Shown: positions 22,206-34,760 of the stretch, one piece after another
Numbering within the stretch: position 1 is the first letter of the stretch
Layout of the letters: each line of letters begins with the position of its first letter
From: Cryptococcus deneoformans JEC21
Taxonomy: Eukaryota > Basidiomycota > Tremellomycetes > Tremellales > Cryptococcaceae
Length of the DNA: 64,000 nt
Direction of reading: 5' to 3'
NCBI RefSeq assembly: GCF_000091045.1
Contig: NC_006680.1
Coordinates: forward strand, 786,001 to 850,000
Program-made: the position numbers and the translations under genes
The notes under the pieces: generated by a model
The model's database searches: none
The model's input: the letters and a program-made list of their open reading frames with translations, nothing else
What the model was told of the DNA's origin: nothing

Positions 22206-24040
22206 TCGGGCCGAGACCGCATTATGGTAAGGCTTCTAGATTCTAGACTTCAAAAGCCAAAAGTCTAGGTGGAGGGCAGGGAAGATGGAAAAAAGGGGGA
22301 GAGAGCGATCAAAGGTGGATTTATGGCTGTTTATGCTTAGGATGGTTATACTCTTTACAATTTTTTTGCTGTCCGCTGTGGACTGTGGATCTCTAGACTT
22401 TGGAAAGCGAGAAAAGGGGAATGCGGAAAAACATATTTTAGGATGATTGCAAATCGCGTCCCAGATCCTTGGTGAAGCCTTGAGCGGTGGAACGGCGGAG
22501 TTAATCAGCAGAGAACAGTAAAGTTATCAGATATCAAGATATACCCGACAAGGAAAGAGAGGGCAGATGATAAACGGACAAGGAAAAAGGATAAAAATGG
22601 ATCTGTATATGATACGTAGATGTATGTTCTTCATGATAGTCTGATTATGCCTTTTGAATAGATGTTAATGAGTGATGTGCGTCCTTTTTTTTTTCCTCGC
22701 AATCATCGTTAAGTCAGACGAAATGAAAGTATATACACTACTGTTCGGAAGTGAGCATACACCGATTTCATGTGTATCAGGTGCTGTGCGCTAGACTATA
22801 CGCCATGGTACCGCATAGCGCATAGTGTATATTTTACATTGAAGAAAGCCGCAGTAGGGCAGCAAGAAGCAGTGCTTCAAGAGATGATGGTGGAGGGTGG
22901 AGGTTGAAGATTGGAGAACGGTGGATGGCGGAGGCTGTCGTCTGGCAAATGGCCAGTGCTAAACTGCGCCCTGCATTGGCTGCGGGCTGCTGCACCTTTA
23001 TTATTATCTCCAGCGATATGTACAGTACAGTATCCCGTATATTAGATCCTGGAAGATGCTATTATACCAGAAGCCTGGAACAAACGAACGACAGGCGGTA
23101 AACGAAGTGCAGAGAAAGTCGCGCCAGCGAGTAGTGTCGTGACGACGTGAAGGAGGGTGGTTACGTTTATCGGTTGTAGCTTGCTTTAATTTTCACGTTC
23201 CTTTTTTGGTTTTTTCCTCCCTTCTTTCCCTGTTCTCTGTGCCCTGCGTACTCTGCTGTTTTTGCCACTTTGCGCACTCTGCTCAAGTCGAAAACCCGCT
23301 TTAAAATCTTTTGCTTCCATCACCAACGTCGCACCGGAAGATCTCGCTCATCGCCGCAGAGGTTCTAGAGCCTCCACCAACGCGTCCACGTCGCGTATAT
23401 GCGCGTCGAGAACCAATTGAAAAAAAGGCCTGGGAAGGTTTCTCCGAACCCTTTAAACGACCTGGAATGTCAGTTTAGCGGGGTCGTGCATGGCGCCGAG
23501 GGTGTGCTTCATTTCACCACTTCTTTCCATGGAATCAGAATTCAACAGACGTTACATGTCTTCTGCGCTCCCCAAAGGAGTAGTGAAGACGGAGATGTAT
23601 GGCAGCATGTCGGGTTTTATAGAGTCACACACTAGCCCGATTTTTTTTAAATTTCCCATCATTTTTAGCCCGAACTAGTGCCGCAACAATTGACCGTGCC
23701 TGATTAGGACTGATTGTCCTGAAAATGCGATGTCAACGTCAAAAAGTTGCGATCGCTACGTTTTGGAGGCGAAATGTGAGGTCGTCCAGCTCGACAGGCG
23801 GAAAGTACAACACCCTCGAATGAATATTCAGCCGCCTTCCGATCAGAGCGAATGCATACAATCCAAGTATAAGAACAAAACACTGTCGTCGTCGCAACCC
23901 GTTCCCGCATCTTCGTCGTCCATCGCCCACGGACGCCCTCGCACCTCTTCGCTTTTTGATACACAGGCTGTCTCGGAAGGCGCTAGCGGATCAGTCAGGC
24001 GTCTTTTTCAGGATCATATATTTTACGGTAGTCACCCATC
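22206..24040. other. Intergenic region, KIN1 3' flank and next promoter
   Basis: About 1.8 kb. The first 500 bp is AT-rich 3' flank with T-runs. A short inverted-repeat-bounded segment lies at 22731-22832. From ~23170 the sequence is C/T-rich and promoter-like. A plus-strand frame opening at ATG 23730 overlaps the start of the next gene in another frame; if transcribed it would be an overlapping upstream ORF. No independent gene is supported. Confidence 0.4.
22731..22832. repeat. ~100-bp segment bounded by a 10-bp perfect inverted repeat
   Basis: atatacacta at 22731-22740 is the exact reverse complement of tagtgtatat at 22823-22832. The interior has no coding potential. No clear target-site duplication was noticed, so calling it a miniature transposon would be speculative. 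It may also be chance in AT-rich DNA. Confidence 0.3.
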
Positions 24041-26575
24041 ATGCTTCATTCCCTCCAGCCACAGAATTTTCCAGACGACCTCGGCCGCTCGAACAGCGTG
24101 TATTCTTCGCTCTCGCCTGCTACAAATTCTCTGCCTTCCAGCTCCTTTTCAGCTCGCCCCCACTCTGCTTTCGAAACCACCACCCCGCGAGCTCGCCACT
24201 CATTTTTACTGCCCGCTGTTGATCGCTCCCCTTCCTCCGACGGTCACTCTCCTCAGCAGTCACAGGCGTTGCGCCGCCCACCCTCTTTACCAAACGCCGC
24301 CATTCTTTTAGAGCACAGCCCGGTCCGCAATAGCACTCTTTGCCGGAGCCATTCTACCAGATCTGCAAGGACCAAGTCTATTCGACGCAAGCCTGTCCCG
24401 GCCATGGTGCTGCCTGCGGCCGATAAAGAAGTTACAATCGGCGTTGGTCTTCCACCTAACCATCCATTCGCCAATGTCGCTTCACAAGCTATGACGAGAA
24501 GCAGCAGCTCGTACGGTTACGAGGACATGCGCTACGGTACGGAGAAGATCCATAACAGATTGGGAACCAGTTCTCAGCTAGCCAACAGGGCGGTAAGTGC
24601 GGGAGTGATGACTCCAGTGCCTCCGCACCGGGTGACGAGCCGACCACATCTCGAGCGTGCCTGTGCAAGTTCCCCCTCCACTCCCATCCGCAACACTCAA
24701 CCGCCTTTCCCTCCGTCATTCTCCGTACATCGTTCGGCAGATCCTCCGCCCAAGCCATTTCCCCGCAGAGACACATCTCCGCATCTCCCCGAACAATATG
24801 GGCAGCGTCTGCACTCCCGTTTCCCGGAGTACACCCTTTCCGTCGATCGTCCTCTGCCTCCTGCTCCGACAGACACCGCGTCCATCCGATCCACCGACAC
24901 CGCACCCCCCTCCGCTGCCACTCATGGAGGTCGTTCCTCCGCTGACAGTGCAAGGATCATGACGCCCATCCATGGTTCCACCCACGAGCAAGTCGGGCAC
25001 AGTCGGGAGTCATCTTGTAGGAGTGGACACAATGTGTCCTTATCTGTCCCTCCTATTATGCCCAAGAGATTGATGTCGGACGATATCGTCGTCAGAAGCA
25101 AGGGTTCGAAAAAGGTTCAGCAAAAGATCAAAGTTCCCAAGAAGGTAATTCTGCTCGGAGGCGAGACTCTTGCAGACGTCGAGTTTAGCGTCGATAAACT
25201 GGTTTCAAGGGATCGAGTGCTTGAAGCTTCGACATGTTTTGTGAGAGATGAGAATGGTCTTCCGGTCTGCTTTGGTGATCTCCTTCCGCCCCCTGGTCCT
25301 GTCGAAGCTGGCAAACCTACTCCCAAAACTGTCGTCTTCTTCATCCGTACGTTCTGGTGTGGTCAATGTCAAGATTATACGCTTGCCTCTATCTCGGTCC
25401 TTTCTCCCGAGGCACTCGAGAAGGCAGGTATCAAGGTGGTCATCATTGGTCATGGGAGCTGGAAGGTCCTCAAGGCGTATAGGAGGTTGTTCAAGTGCCC
25501 GTTCCCTATCTATGTGGATGGACCGAAGAAGCTGTACTCGCTCATGGGGTACGTTGTCATGCTCGACCACTAGATGTTTAATACTGACCCATCCATATAG
25601 CATGACGAAAGGTGCACCGAAGACAGCACCCTGGGGTCATTTCTGGAAAGGTCGAGCAGAGTATCACCAACGTGCTGTGCCTGGTCAACTCGTCCATGGT
25701 ATCTCTGTAGGTCTTGCCTTTTATAACGTTGACTTTGCTGAAGGCTCACGCTCGACTTGCAGAACGCCCTCTTCAAGATGCCTGTCAAGCCTCCAGGCGA
25801 CCTTACCCAATTAGGTGGTGAATTCATCTTCAGCCCTGGGTCTGTCTGCGAGTTCGCACATCGCATGACTCACGCCTCTGGTATGTCATATCGTCCTCTT
25901 CTCTTCGTGACGCTGAGCTGACAAGATTCCCTTTTTCTACATGAACTATCAGACCACATGGAAGCTCCCGAAGTCATTCGTCTTGCAGGTTGTGACCACC
26001 CAACTGTTGAGGAAACTAAAGCGGTCGAACTCGCCGAATCGCAAAAGGAAGAGCTTGAGAAGCTTCGCATGGAAATGGAGAGGTGGAAGAAGGAGAGGGC
26101 TGCCGAGCTCGAAGGGTGAGTTTTTTTTCCCTTTTTCCTTTTCCCTTTCTCTTCTCCGTCCACGACATGCACATATTGATCAGTGTCTTCTCATAGAATC
26201 AAGATGCGAAAAGCCGCTCGACGTGGGATTCCATACTCTCGTTCACTGGAGATTGGCCCCCAAATGGTCCAAGTCTACGACTTTGAATATGACTTTGAGG
26301 ACGGTCTTCAAGTAGCGTATGAGGAAGGAAATGAAGATGAAGCAGAGGCGGTGGACATGGGGGAACATTGGGATGAGAGGTTTGGGAAGGTCATGTCGCC
26401 TGAACAGCAAGTCGGCAGAAAGGAGGAAAAAGAAACGTTTGCAGGGATTGGGACAAGAGCGATGGAGACTCGACTCCGACACGAGGCGCGCGGGCAACAA
26501 CGGGATGATGAGGTTGAGATGGTTTCTCCGGAAGGAAGTGGAAACCTTAACGTTCATATTGGGCCGGTCTCATAA
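24041..26575 (+). CDS. PRXL2/AAED1-like thioredoxin-fold protein with disordered N-terminus
   Basis: Exons 24041-25548, 25601-25706, 25763-25880, 25953-26115 and 26197-26575 join in phase to 757 residues. The first ~345 residues are low-complexity Ser/Pro/Arg. The folded part begins near VILLGGETLADVEF and shows the AhpC/TSA-like pattern: TVVFFIRTFWCGQCQDY (CGQC active-site pair), IKVVIIGHGSW, FPIYVDGPKKLYSLMG, and GGEFIFSPGSVCEFAHRM. This matches the peroxiredoxin-like PRXL2/AAED1 family. A short Lys/Glu coiled coil and an acidic tail follow. The likely role is thiol redox; substrate and partner are unknown. The long N-terminal extension is not part of the usual family core. An alternative start is ATG 24404. 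Confidence 0.85.
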
Positions 26576-26887
26576 TTGGACTTGAAGACATTTAACGAAG
26601 AATCATGGTTTTCATATGACGATATCATAGATGATTTTTGTTTCCCTTTTTTCAAATTGAAGGTGTACTGTTATCAATATAATGTCGAATATAAGCTACG
26701 AAGACAATATACATCTCTCATGAATTTAGACTGCTCTGGCGATATTGTAAATTGGCAGTCATAATGCTAAAAAATAATAATAAAAATACAAACTGGCGCA
26801 TGAGTGAGGAAATATCGATACACCCTCCTTTTCTCATCTAAGGGACCAGCCCACTTCAGACCTCACATAAACAAACAAAAGTCCTTT
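26576..26887. other. Convergent 3' spacer
   Basis: A 312-bp AT-rich region between the PRXL2-like gene (plus) and the amylase (minus). It contains AATAAT/ATAAAA tracts suited to transcript ends. No gene is seen. Confidence 0.5.
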
Positions 26888-29275
26888 TCACAAATCCCCG
26901 TTACCACCCCCACTTCCCCACCCTCTCCACCATCCCATCCAGCCTCCAAATCCGCTCATCATCCTTGGGCTCCACGGTCCCGCGGGACTCCACCTCCTCG
27001 TCATCTCCGGCCTATCCTCATCTCCTTCACCGTCCTTCCCGCTCCGCTTCCCCTTCCCTTTTTCATTTATCAGCACCCCCTTCCACTCACTATCCGGCAC
27101 TTCCACAGGGTTGGGAGAGTGGTAAAGGATAAGAGGAATGAAGACGAGAGGTTCGCCTCGGACGATAGTGATAGTTAGTCCACCGTAAGGATCGGTAGAG
27201 TATATTCGTCCGGTCAAGACGTTAATAACGGGGAGAAGACCTTTGTACCCTGTTTGCGACGGGGGGATATGCATCGGGATAGCTCTTGCCCCTCCTGTTA
27301 TATGACATGACGAAGAACCGTGGTTGTTGAGGATGGAAAGGAGGGGAGCTTTGGACATAACGATGGTATGGTTACCGTGCTGGAAAGGGCGGAGAAGGGC
27401 GGGGAATGATGGGGATGACGATGCGATACGGCGGGCGTTATTGAGGGATTTGATCATATTGTATGTAGGCTGAGGTTTTCCTTTGTTAGTGAATGGATAT
27501 GAAGGACAGAGCAAAGAGAGCACATACAGAAGACTCGTCATATCCAAATAGCCAAATTGCTTCCCTGTTATAGGGATCATCCCCGCCTTGCAGATTATGT
27601 TCTTGGCCCGAATAGAGGATTGGATAGCCATCGTTGATGAAAGGATAAACCATCGCATTGCGAATAAGCTGAGCAATATCGTTAATTAAGACATTCTTTG
27701 ATGTTAGAAGACGTAGAAAACGTACAGCCTGATCATCGGTCTTACCAGCAAACCTGGGGAAGTCATGATTACTGATCAACATATCAATCAGTCTTTCAGC
27801 GGTTACAGCAATACGGTCAATAATGAAAGCGACGAACTCGAGAAAAGATCCTAGTGATGATGGGTCTGGGAAAAGTCGATGAAGGAGTTTGATCATGTTC
27901 ACCAGCTCTGATATCGACCCCAGCGGAGACTGGAATGCCCGTCTATTAAAACAATCAGCATACCGTATTATTAGAATTACTCAACCTAACTTGACTCACT
28001 GAATATGCCAGTACGTGGCAAAGTCAAATATACTCCCCATCGCTTCCCTCTGATATAGCGCCAAATACGTCGGGTCTCCATTCAATACTTCTCCCAAACA
28101 CGCTACACCTGCGCTCTCTATAAAACCTTTCCAGAAATCTTTCCTGACGTGCTTGACAGTGTCGATGCGGAGAGCGTCTATTTGGAACGTGGAAACGAGA
28201 TGGTGGATCCAGGTGTTGAGCGTGGAGATGACATGGGGGGATTCGGTGTTGAGGTCCGGCGTTTGAGAACCGACCCAGCCTGGATTTGGATAAGGTAAGT
28301 GGACGTTACTCTGAGAAGAGAAGAGAAGAAAGGATGCAAGTAAAATATAATTGGTAACATACATTGCTCGATTTCTTCCTGAACATCCCAGTCAGGCTGA
28401 CAGTACTCGTGGAAATCAGAAGGCGACGAAAAGGGACCATAATCGGAAGAGGGCACGAAAGATACGTGGTCCTGCGCTCCGACATGATTTGCTACCTATT
28501 TCAGAAATCCATCAGCTCCATTCATGTACCCTAAATCTTTAAGTGAAGTAATGCATGGGAAGACGACTTACGACATCCACCATAAGATACATGCCTCTAT
28601 TATGTAGTGCTTGGCTGAGGTCAAGCAAGTCCTGGGGAGTTCCGAAATGGTGATTTAGCTCTTTTTGTCCAGTATGGCCGCACATTATAGAAAAAGTCAA
28701 GCACGTATCGCGATCCGTTTAGCTTCCACCATAATATCATTGAGGATCGTGAAACATACCATATATGTTGGAACCCCAGTAGCCATGATATGGGTCCCCG
28801 TGAAATGAACGTGCACCTGGGTCAAGTTGGATGTTGGCGACGATCGGCGATATCCAAACTGTGCAGGTGTCAATATTAGTCCCCAAGCGTATCTTCTGCC
28901 AGTTCATGGACGAACAGTACTTTCTTAAGCACCGTCGTATCAGATCAATCAACACCGACAGCACAATCCGCCACGCATTCGAACGAACGCACAAACAGGA
29001 CTAATCACACGCTTGACATAGGTACACGTACTTGTATCGAACCCCATCCCTTTTATATAATCCAGCCTCTGCTCCACACCCTTCCATCCTCCTCCACAGT
29101 ACTCCTTTTTTGCAACATCACAGGGTGCAATCTGCTGGTCTGGTCGGGCAAAGCGATCTGTAAGGAGTTGGTAGACTGAGCGATGCCGCAGTTCCGATTG
29201 GGGTAGGGCGCTGGAAGAGAGAGAAGTGAGGAGCAATGGTAATATGGAGAGGGATATGGAAAAGGGGACGAGCAT
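26888..29275 (-). CDS. Secreted alpha-amylase (GH13)
   Basis: Endo-acting alpha-1,4-glucan hydrolase homologue, multi-exon on the minus strand. Start ATG 29275 gives a clear signal peptide ([20 protein letters not shown]). The family landmarks then follow: [53 protein letters not shown] (region I); RIDTVKH with the nucleophile Asp (region II); LGEVLNG with the acid/base Glu (region III); and SNHDFPRF with the third carboxylate (region IV). The complete triad suggests an active enzyme. The C-terminal part after the barrel is Lys/Gly then Trp/Gly-rich ([11 protein letters not shown]) and may contact substrate or wall; that last point is a guess. Divergent from the Knr4/Smi1 gene. Confidence 0.92.
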
Positions 29276-30367
29276 GATCGTTTTAAGGAAAGATGGAAGG
29301 ATAATAATGTTTATAAATGGAAAGTCAAGCTCTGTGGGGACAAGTCGTCGCCGCAAAAACAAAAGGTGGAGGTGGAGGCGGTCCGAATATTAGTAGAGGA
29401 CCGTCCAAAATGTTACCCTCTTAATTATGATGTCCTCTGAACTGTAGCACTACTGTATGATGGACTGCATATTAGCTCCTCATCAAGTCGTTCCTCAGTC
29501 GAGCATATAGACAAATGAAGGACACGGTGGGCGAGCGAGATGAAGAAGAGGGCAGTAACTCAAAAAATACTACATACGCTATCCCCTGTCCTGTTCTTTC
29601 TCAGTAGGTGAGCATTAATGCCGTGCCATGTAGTTGTAGAAGCTTGTCCAACAACCAGTATAGTCATTGTAAGAAATCGTCAATATTCAACGAAGGAAAA
29701 GAACAAACACGTTACGATAATACACGAGTTTCTGCAGACGTATTAACGTAAGGCAAGACAGCATTTGATGTATTTGTTTGATCCCGTCCTTTACTCCGTC
29801 GTCGACACCGCACGCAGCTGTTGAAGAACGAAGAGCGACTATTGACCAAGTACGAGTGGTTGCCAAGCAGGACGCTGAGAAAGATAGAAGTGGAGCGTCA
29901 TAGACATAGACACCCTTTTTGCCAGAGTGTGGCTGTCGGGTGTGACAGTGCTGCGACCCTCTTTCTTCCCAGTGGCCACTGTAGCATCGTTGAAAAGCCA
30001 TGGTGGTGCATCGGATGTGACTTTCGCGCGGTTGATCCTCGGATAAGTGTGTTTACGTAACCCTATGCACCTGTGTCGGGGTTGTTGCTTGTCGGTGCCG
30101 GCGGGTGCAGTGTTGATCTCTGCACTTTGCTTTCCATTGTGAGCTTGACTCATTGTTTCCCGCGTTTCCGGCCTCGAGAAGACAGCGCCCCCTGCCGCCA
30201 CACACATGCTCCTGTAGTCCTTCCCATATCCACGACCACTCAGCGCCTGCCACGTGACTCGCTCACCACGCCATCAATAGCAGCTTGTCCCGTCCATCTC
30301 GTTAGTCGCAACAGCTGTAAGTGAGCGGCCCATTCAAACTCTCCCTTTGCTCTCTACAGCTCTGGCT
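29276..30367. promoter_or_regulatory. Divergent promoter, amylase / Knr4-Smi1
   Basis: 1.1 kb between divergent starts. On the plus side a GTAAGT donor (30317) and CTCTACAG acceptor (~30360) right before ATG 30368 suggest a 5' UTR intron. No ORF here shows domain content. Confidence 0.45.
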
Positions 30368-33079
30368 ATGGCTAACGCCTTGCCCAGCAATCGTAGCGCC
30401 GATATTCCGCAGCCTTGCCCGCAAAATCTCACGCCCAAAATGCCCTTTCTCCAATCCATCTCAAGCCTCTTTTCAGGCAATTCTTCAAAGTCCAATCCGA
30501 ACCGCTACAACAACAGGCGCTCCGTTATGGACTCTACCCGCGACGCATTCAGTCTACCGACCACCAATGCTGGTAACATACACTATGGCAACGGGTACAA
30601 TGATGGCGTGAGTCACGCGATATCATTTTGCTGCGTCAGGTGGTGGCTGACATTGGACGCGTCAAGCCACAATTGGATAGCGCGTCGTCTTCGCCTGGTC
30701 CTAGTAGACGTAACAGCAACGCTTACAACAACAATTACCCTCCAAGAGACTTGTTTGTGCATTCCATTTTTTTTCCATCGTCTTCGTTAACGTTCCGCAC
30801 AGCTCCGCGAACCCAAATTCCTATCCTCCCTTAACCCATACTTTCCACCGACTGCGTAAAACCCTTGCTGGCTCATTCCCCGAACTCCTCGAAACACTCA
30901 ACCCACCTGTCAATCCGACTTTACTGGCCACCTTTGAGGCCGAAATCGGGTGTCCACTTCCTCGCTCGGTACGCGAGTCTATCCAAGTTGCAGACGGCCA
31001 AGACCTCGAGACCACTGGCAACATCTCCGGCTCCGGAGGATTGTTTTTTGGGCTGTATTTTCTGCCCCTTGAGGAGGTTATGCGGGAGTGGGCATTTTGG
31101 AGATACGCGGAAGATGACCCTACAGTAGGTGGAAACCCGGCGATATTGGCGACTATGGCGTCTGTCCCTCCTCAATGGATCAAAACTGTCTATGCGTGTA
31201 AAGGCTGGATCCCGCTGTTAAGTGATCGAACAGGGAATTATGTCGGTGTTGATCTCGACCCGGGGGCGAATGGCGCGTGGGGACAAGTCATCGTCTTTGG
31301 ACGAGATTTTGACCGAAAGTGCGTCCTTTGGAATGGGGATGGCGAAGGCGGCTGGGGTAAATGGTTAGCCGCGTTTGTGGATGAGCTGGAGTCCGGTGAA
31401 GGATGGGAAGCGGACAAGGCTGCTTCGTCAGATGAAGAGGAGGAGATCGGGTATAGCAGCTATAACGGTGGAGGGACATATGGTGAGGTTGGAAGTGGAC
31501 TCCGGCTCGCGGGCCAATACCGAGGATGGAATGTGCTTGAAGCATGGTGGGATAGGAGTGTGAGAAAGTGGGAATCATTAGGATTGGGATTAGACATTGA
31601 AGAGGTTGAAAGAGGATTAGAAGAGGCTAGAAGGTTGACAGGCTACGGTGTGAGTGAAACTGAAGGGAAAGGGAAAGGGAAAGGAAAGGGCAGAGAGGGG
31701 ACCAATGGGAACACAAGTAACAGCAACAGCCCGCTGCAAGAAAGCCTTGGTGAGTATACTGCTTCTCCCTAGAGTACGTATACTAATAAGCAACAGGCGG
31801 TTCTCAACACCTCGCTGCAGTACCGGGAACTCCTGTAACCCGTGATTCCGATGTTCTCCTCCCACCTTCATCTCCCGAACAACCATCCATCCCCAAAATT
31901 AGACATCCATCTCCTTCCCCCGTGAGAGTCATTACACCAGTGACATCTACCATTGATCATCCTCTCAAACCGGGACCACCCTCTACTGTTTCCGGTTCAG
32001 GTTCAGGCTCGGGATACCTTTCACCTCCTACTCATTCTCCATCTCGGCGTAAGCGCGCACCTGCCCCTGCACCTACACCCATTGACCTCCCCACACGAGC
32101 CGATATCCAAGCCATGTCCGCTATCGCCCAAGCTGAAACTTCGGGTCTCCGCGGTGGCTGGGTGATGAACCTCGATACCTCTGTCGGATCCGCCGCCCGT
32201 CGTGCATCTCGTCTGTCTTCTCTCGGCTCGGGATCCCAGGGAAGGGGAAGTATGGATGCGGAGATGGTGGATATTGATCTTGAAGGTGGACGGGCAGTAC
32301 CATTTGGTTCGCCAAACATGACAGAGGACGAGTTGGAGAGGCAAAGAGAAGAGGAAAGGATGGCACATGCGGGATTGGAACATCGACGGAGTCCCGTGAT
32401 GCTCAATTCCCGTACCCCTTCTCCTCTCGCCCGTTCCCCTCATTCATCTCATTCCCCACTCTCTCCACATTCCCCCTCTTTCCATTCTCCTCACTCTCCA
32501 TACTCTTCTCGCCCACCCTCTTTCGAAACTCGCACCGCCATCATCACTACCGAAGACCCTTCCCGGGAAAAGACACCCAAAGCATCTCTTCGCTCACCAA
32601 ACGCCCCATCCCCATTGGACGTTACCGCAATCCCTCAAAGTGTATTGGACGCTACTAGCATGATTCGCCCCCCGCCGCCTGTAGCAAACAACTCAAGCTT
32701 AACAATTCGGGGATACGATGGTGAAGAGAGGGATCGATCTCTTGTACGAGCCAACTCGGGAGCTTCCAATGGTCAAAGATCTCCCCGGCCAGAAAGGTCG
32801 GGGACGACGCCCATTCCCGGTTCCGGACCGACGCAGCAGAGATCGATGACAAGGGGCCAGCGGGAGTCTAGCGTCATCTCCACAGATAGCCATGACGGTT
32901 TGCTCGAAAGTGTTTCATACCGTAGAAGTGTGTCTCCCGTCTCGGTTTCTGATGCTTCCGCACTTGAAGGTGAAGAGGTAATGGAAAGCCCTAGTACTAT
33001 CAAGAGTATGGAGAGTGAGAACCAAATAAAGGAGAGGAAGACGGGGATAGAAGAGGGCTTTCAGGAGGTGAGCCTTTGA
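30368..33079 (+). CDS. KNR4: Knr4/Smi1-family cell-wall integrity regulator (SUKH domain)
   Basis: Exons 30368-30607, 30640-30752, 30803-31749 and 31797-33079 join in phase to 860 residues. The globular part starts at HTFHRLRKTLAGSFPELLETL. It contains the SUKH/Knr4 signature: FEAEIGCPLPRSVRESI, DGQDLETTG...GLFFG, PPQWIKTVYACKGWIPLLSD and GNYVGVDLDPG, with VIVFGRDFDRKCVLW. N- and C-terminal flanks are disordered and Ser/Pro-rich, with HSPHSPHS-type repeats. In yeast, Knr4 links the Slt2 MAP kinase and calcineurin pathways to wall synthesis. This protein is longer than the yeast one because of its C-terminal disordered half. The first intron would be only 32 nt, so that junction needs transcript support. 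Confidence 0.88.
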
Positions 33080-34000
33080 GAGGCGTTTCGGATGATTATG
33101 CCAGGAATGTTGCCAAACTGTGGACTGTTGAGCGTCGTGGGCCAGGTGTAAGAGGACGGGTCAAGACTGTCTTATGTTTTATCATGAGCATATTCAAAAA
33201 AGAGATGTTTTCTGCATTGTTAGACAAGCTTTTAGTGCCTTTATTCAAATCCTGCATTGACTTCCATCTTGAAGAGCTTAGGTATATGTAGGAAAAAAAA
33301 GGCGGTAACAGTTGGGCGCGAAGAGGCCCAAGGAGAAAAATATAGAGTGCTTATTCCGAGTACGATCATGGACAATAGATACCACTTTCTTTCTTCGCAA
33401 AGATAAGCTATATACCCACTTCTTTCTTACCATTGATATTGAAAATGTGTTTTATCTCATCGTACTTTGGCATGGATTTTGATAAGCATTTGCGGGTACT
33501 ATTTGCGAGTTTATTCAATACACCCATTAAAACGCTTTGTAATATCATGTCTTTATCTCTGCTCCCTTCCTCCTTTGTACTTTTTTTTGGACGGTTGTGC
33601 TACTCAAGCAGTTCATTGATGATTCTCATACTGCGAAAGTCTTTTCCGGCTTTCTTGGCAACATAAACGAGAGGGATTTTGTCGCCTCTTTCTCTGTTAA
33701 AAGGTGTGATCTTCCATCACAAAAGCAGGAAGAGTTCTGGATGGCGGTTGCGGATGCGTCCGATCCTTCTCGGATAAGAAGATAAGAAGATACATCAAAA
33801 TTCTTATTGCTCATGACCTTTAACTTAAAGGTACTTATTAAGTTTCCTTCGCCTTCCATTTACCCATCTACCAACTTTCTTATCTCAGTAGCGCATACTA
33901 CTATTGAGGTCATCATCAATAACTCATATCTCAATCCAGCAATGAGAAATGTCATCATCATTCAACTCTTTAACTTCCTCCCTCCGCCAAGTGCCATCCA
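33080..34000. other. Spacer after Knr4/Smi1
   Basis: AT-rich sequence with several short frames on both strands. None shows convincing splice structure or domain content. It is probably 3' UTR plus intergenic DNA. Confidence 0.35.
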
Positions 34001-34003
34001 TTT

Positions 34004-34760
34004 TCCGCTTTCTCCTTGGGCTTGTCTGCTTCTCACATGATGTTCCACCCTCCTCAGGGTGGTGAGAGTCTGGAAGTGGAACAAGTGGAAAAGAGAAGGC
34101 CGGTGATGGGCCTCTGGACGGAAGGGAACAGGAAACAGACGGACAAGTTGTATTTGGTTGAAAAGCAGACTGAAAGGCCCAGTTGGGTTACTTGGGAGAG
34201 AGCGAAGGGCGGTAGGTGGGAGGATGAGGAAACTGCACACAAATGAGATGGCGAGAATACATCTTCGACACATCGTTCGTTCAATATTCACCTGGTCTAA
34301 CAGACCACCCCAGCACACTCTCGCTCATCCCTCCGCTCTTGGCGGAAGCGGCGTGCAAGTGTGGTTGTGGGAAGGAGATGATGAGAGGGGAAGAAGAGAC
34401 CAGGGGGATTTTGAGAGGAAAGAGGAAGTATGGGTGATCGGAGTTGGGGTTGAGAAGGGACCCTATGCGGGATGCGTGGGAGGAGCAAAAGCTTTTTGGA
34501 AAGGATGGGGAGAGTGTGAAACTGGATGATGGGACGGAGATAGTTATGGATGTGGCTGTGGATATGGATGACGAGTCGTTCGTGCCGAAAGGCAATGAAT
34601 GTGCTTACGCGTGATCTGCAAAGGCAAAATGAGAGAACAGTGTCAAGTACAAGGACGAAGGGGGAACAGTCAACGAAGTTTGCAGAATCTAAAGGAACAC
34701 CTCAAGAGAGACAAGTGGGCGAAGGAAATAAAAAGGATAACGCTGCTAAGAGGAACTACA
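34004..34760 (+). pseudogene. Broken coding segments, possible degenerate or mis-read gene
   Basis: Three adjacent plus-strand pieces look protein-coding but lie in different frames. One piece reads MGLWTEGNRKQTDKLYL...PSWVTWERAKGGRWEDEE (frame of 34016). Another reads RWREYIFDTSFVQYSP...LLAEAACKCGCGKEM (frame of 34243, ending in TGA at 34435-34437). Beyond that stop the same frame continues as LRRDPMRDAWEEQKLFGKDGES...VKLDDGTEIVMDVAV up to TGA near 34614. I could not join them with standard introns. It may be a decayed gene, or a gene with introns I mis-assigned. No family is recognised. Confidence 0.35.

Noticed and set aside
23730..24311. 193-codon plus-strand ORF upstream of the PRXL2-like gene
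   Set aside because: Overlaps the real start in another frame and shows only low-complexity content. It may at most be an upstream ORF.
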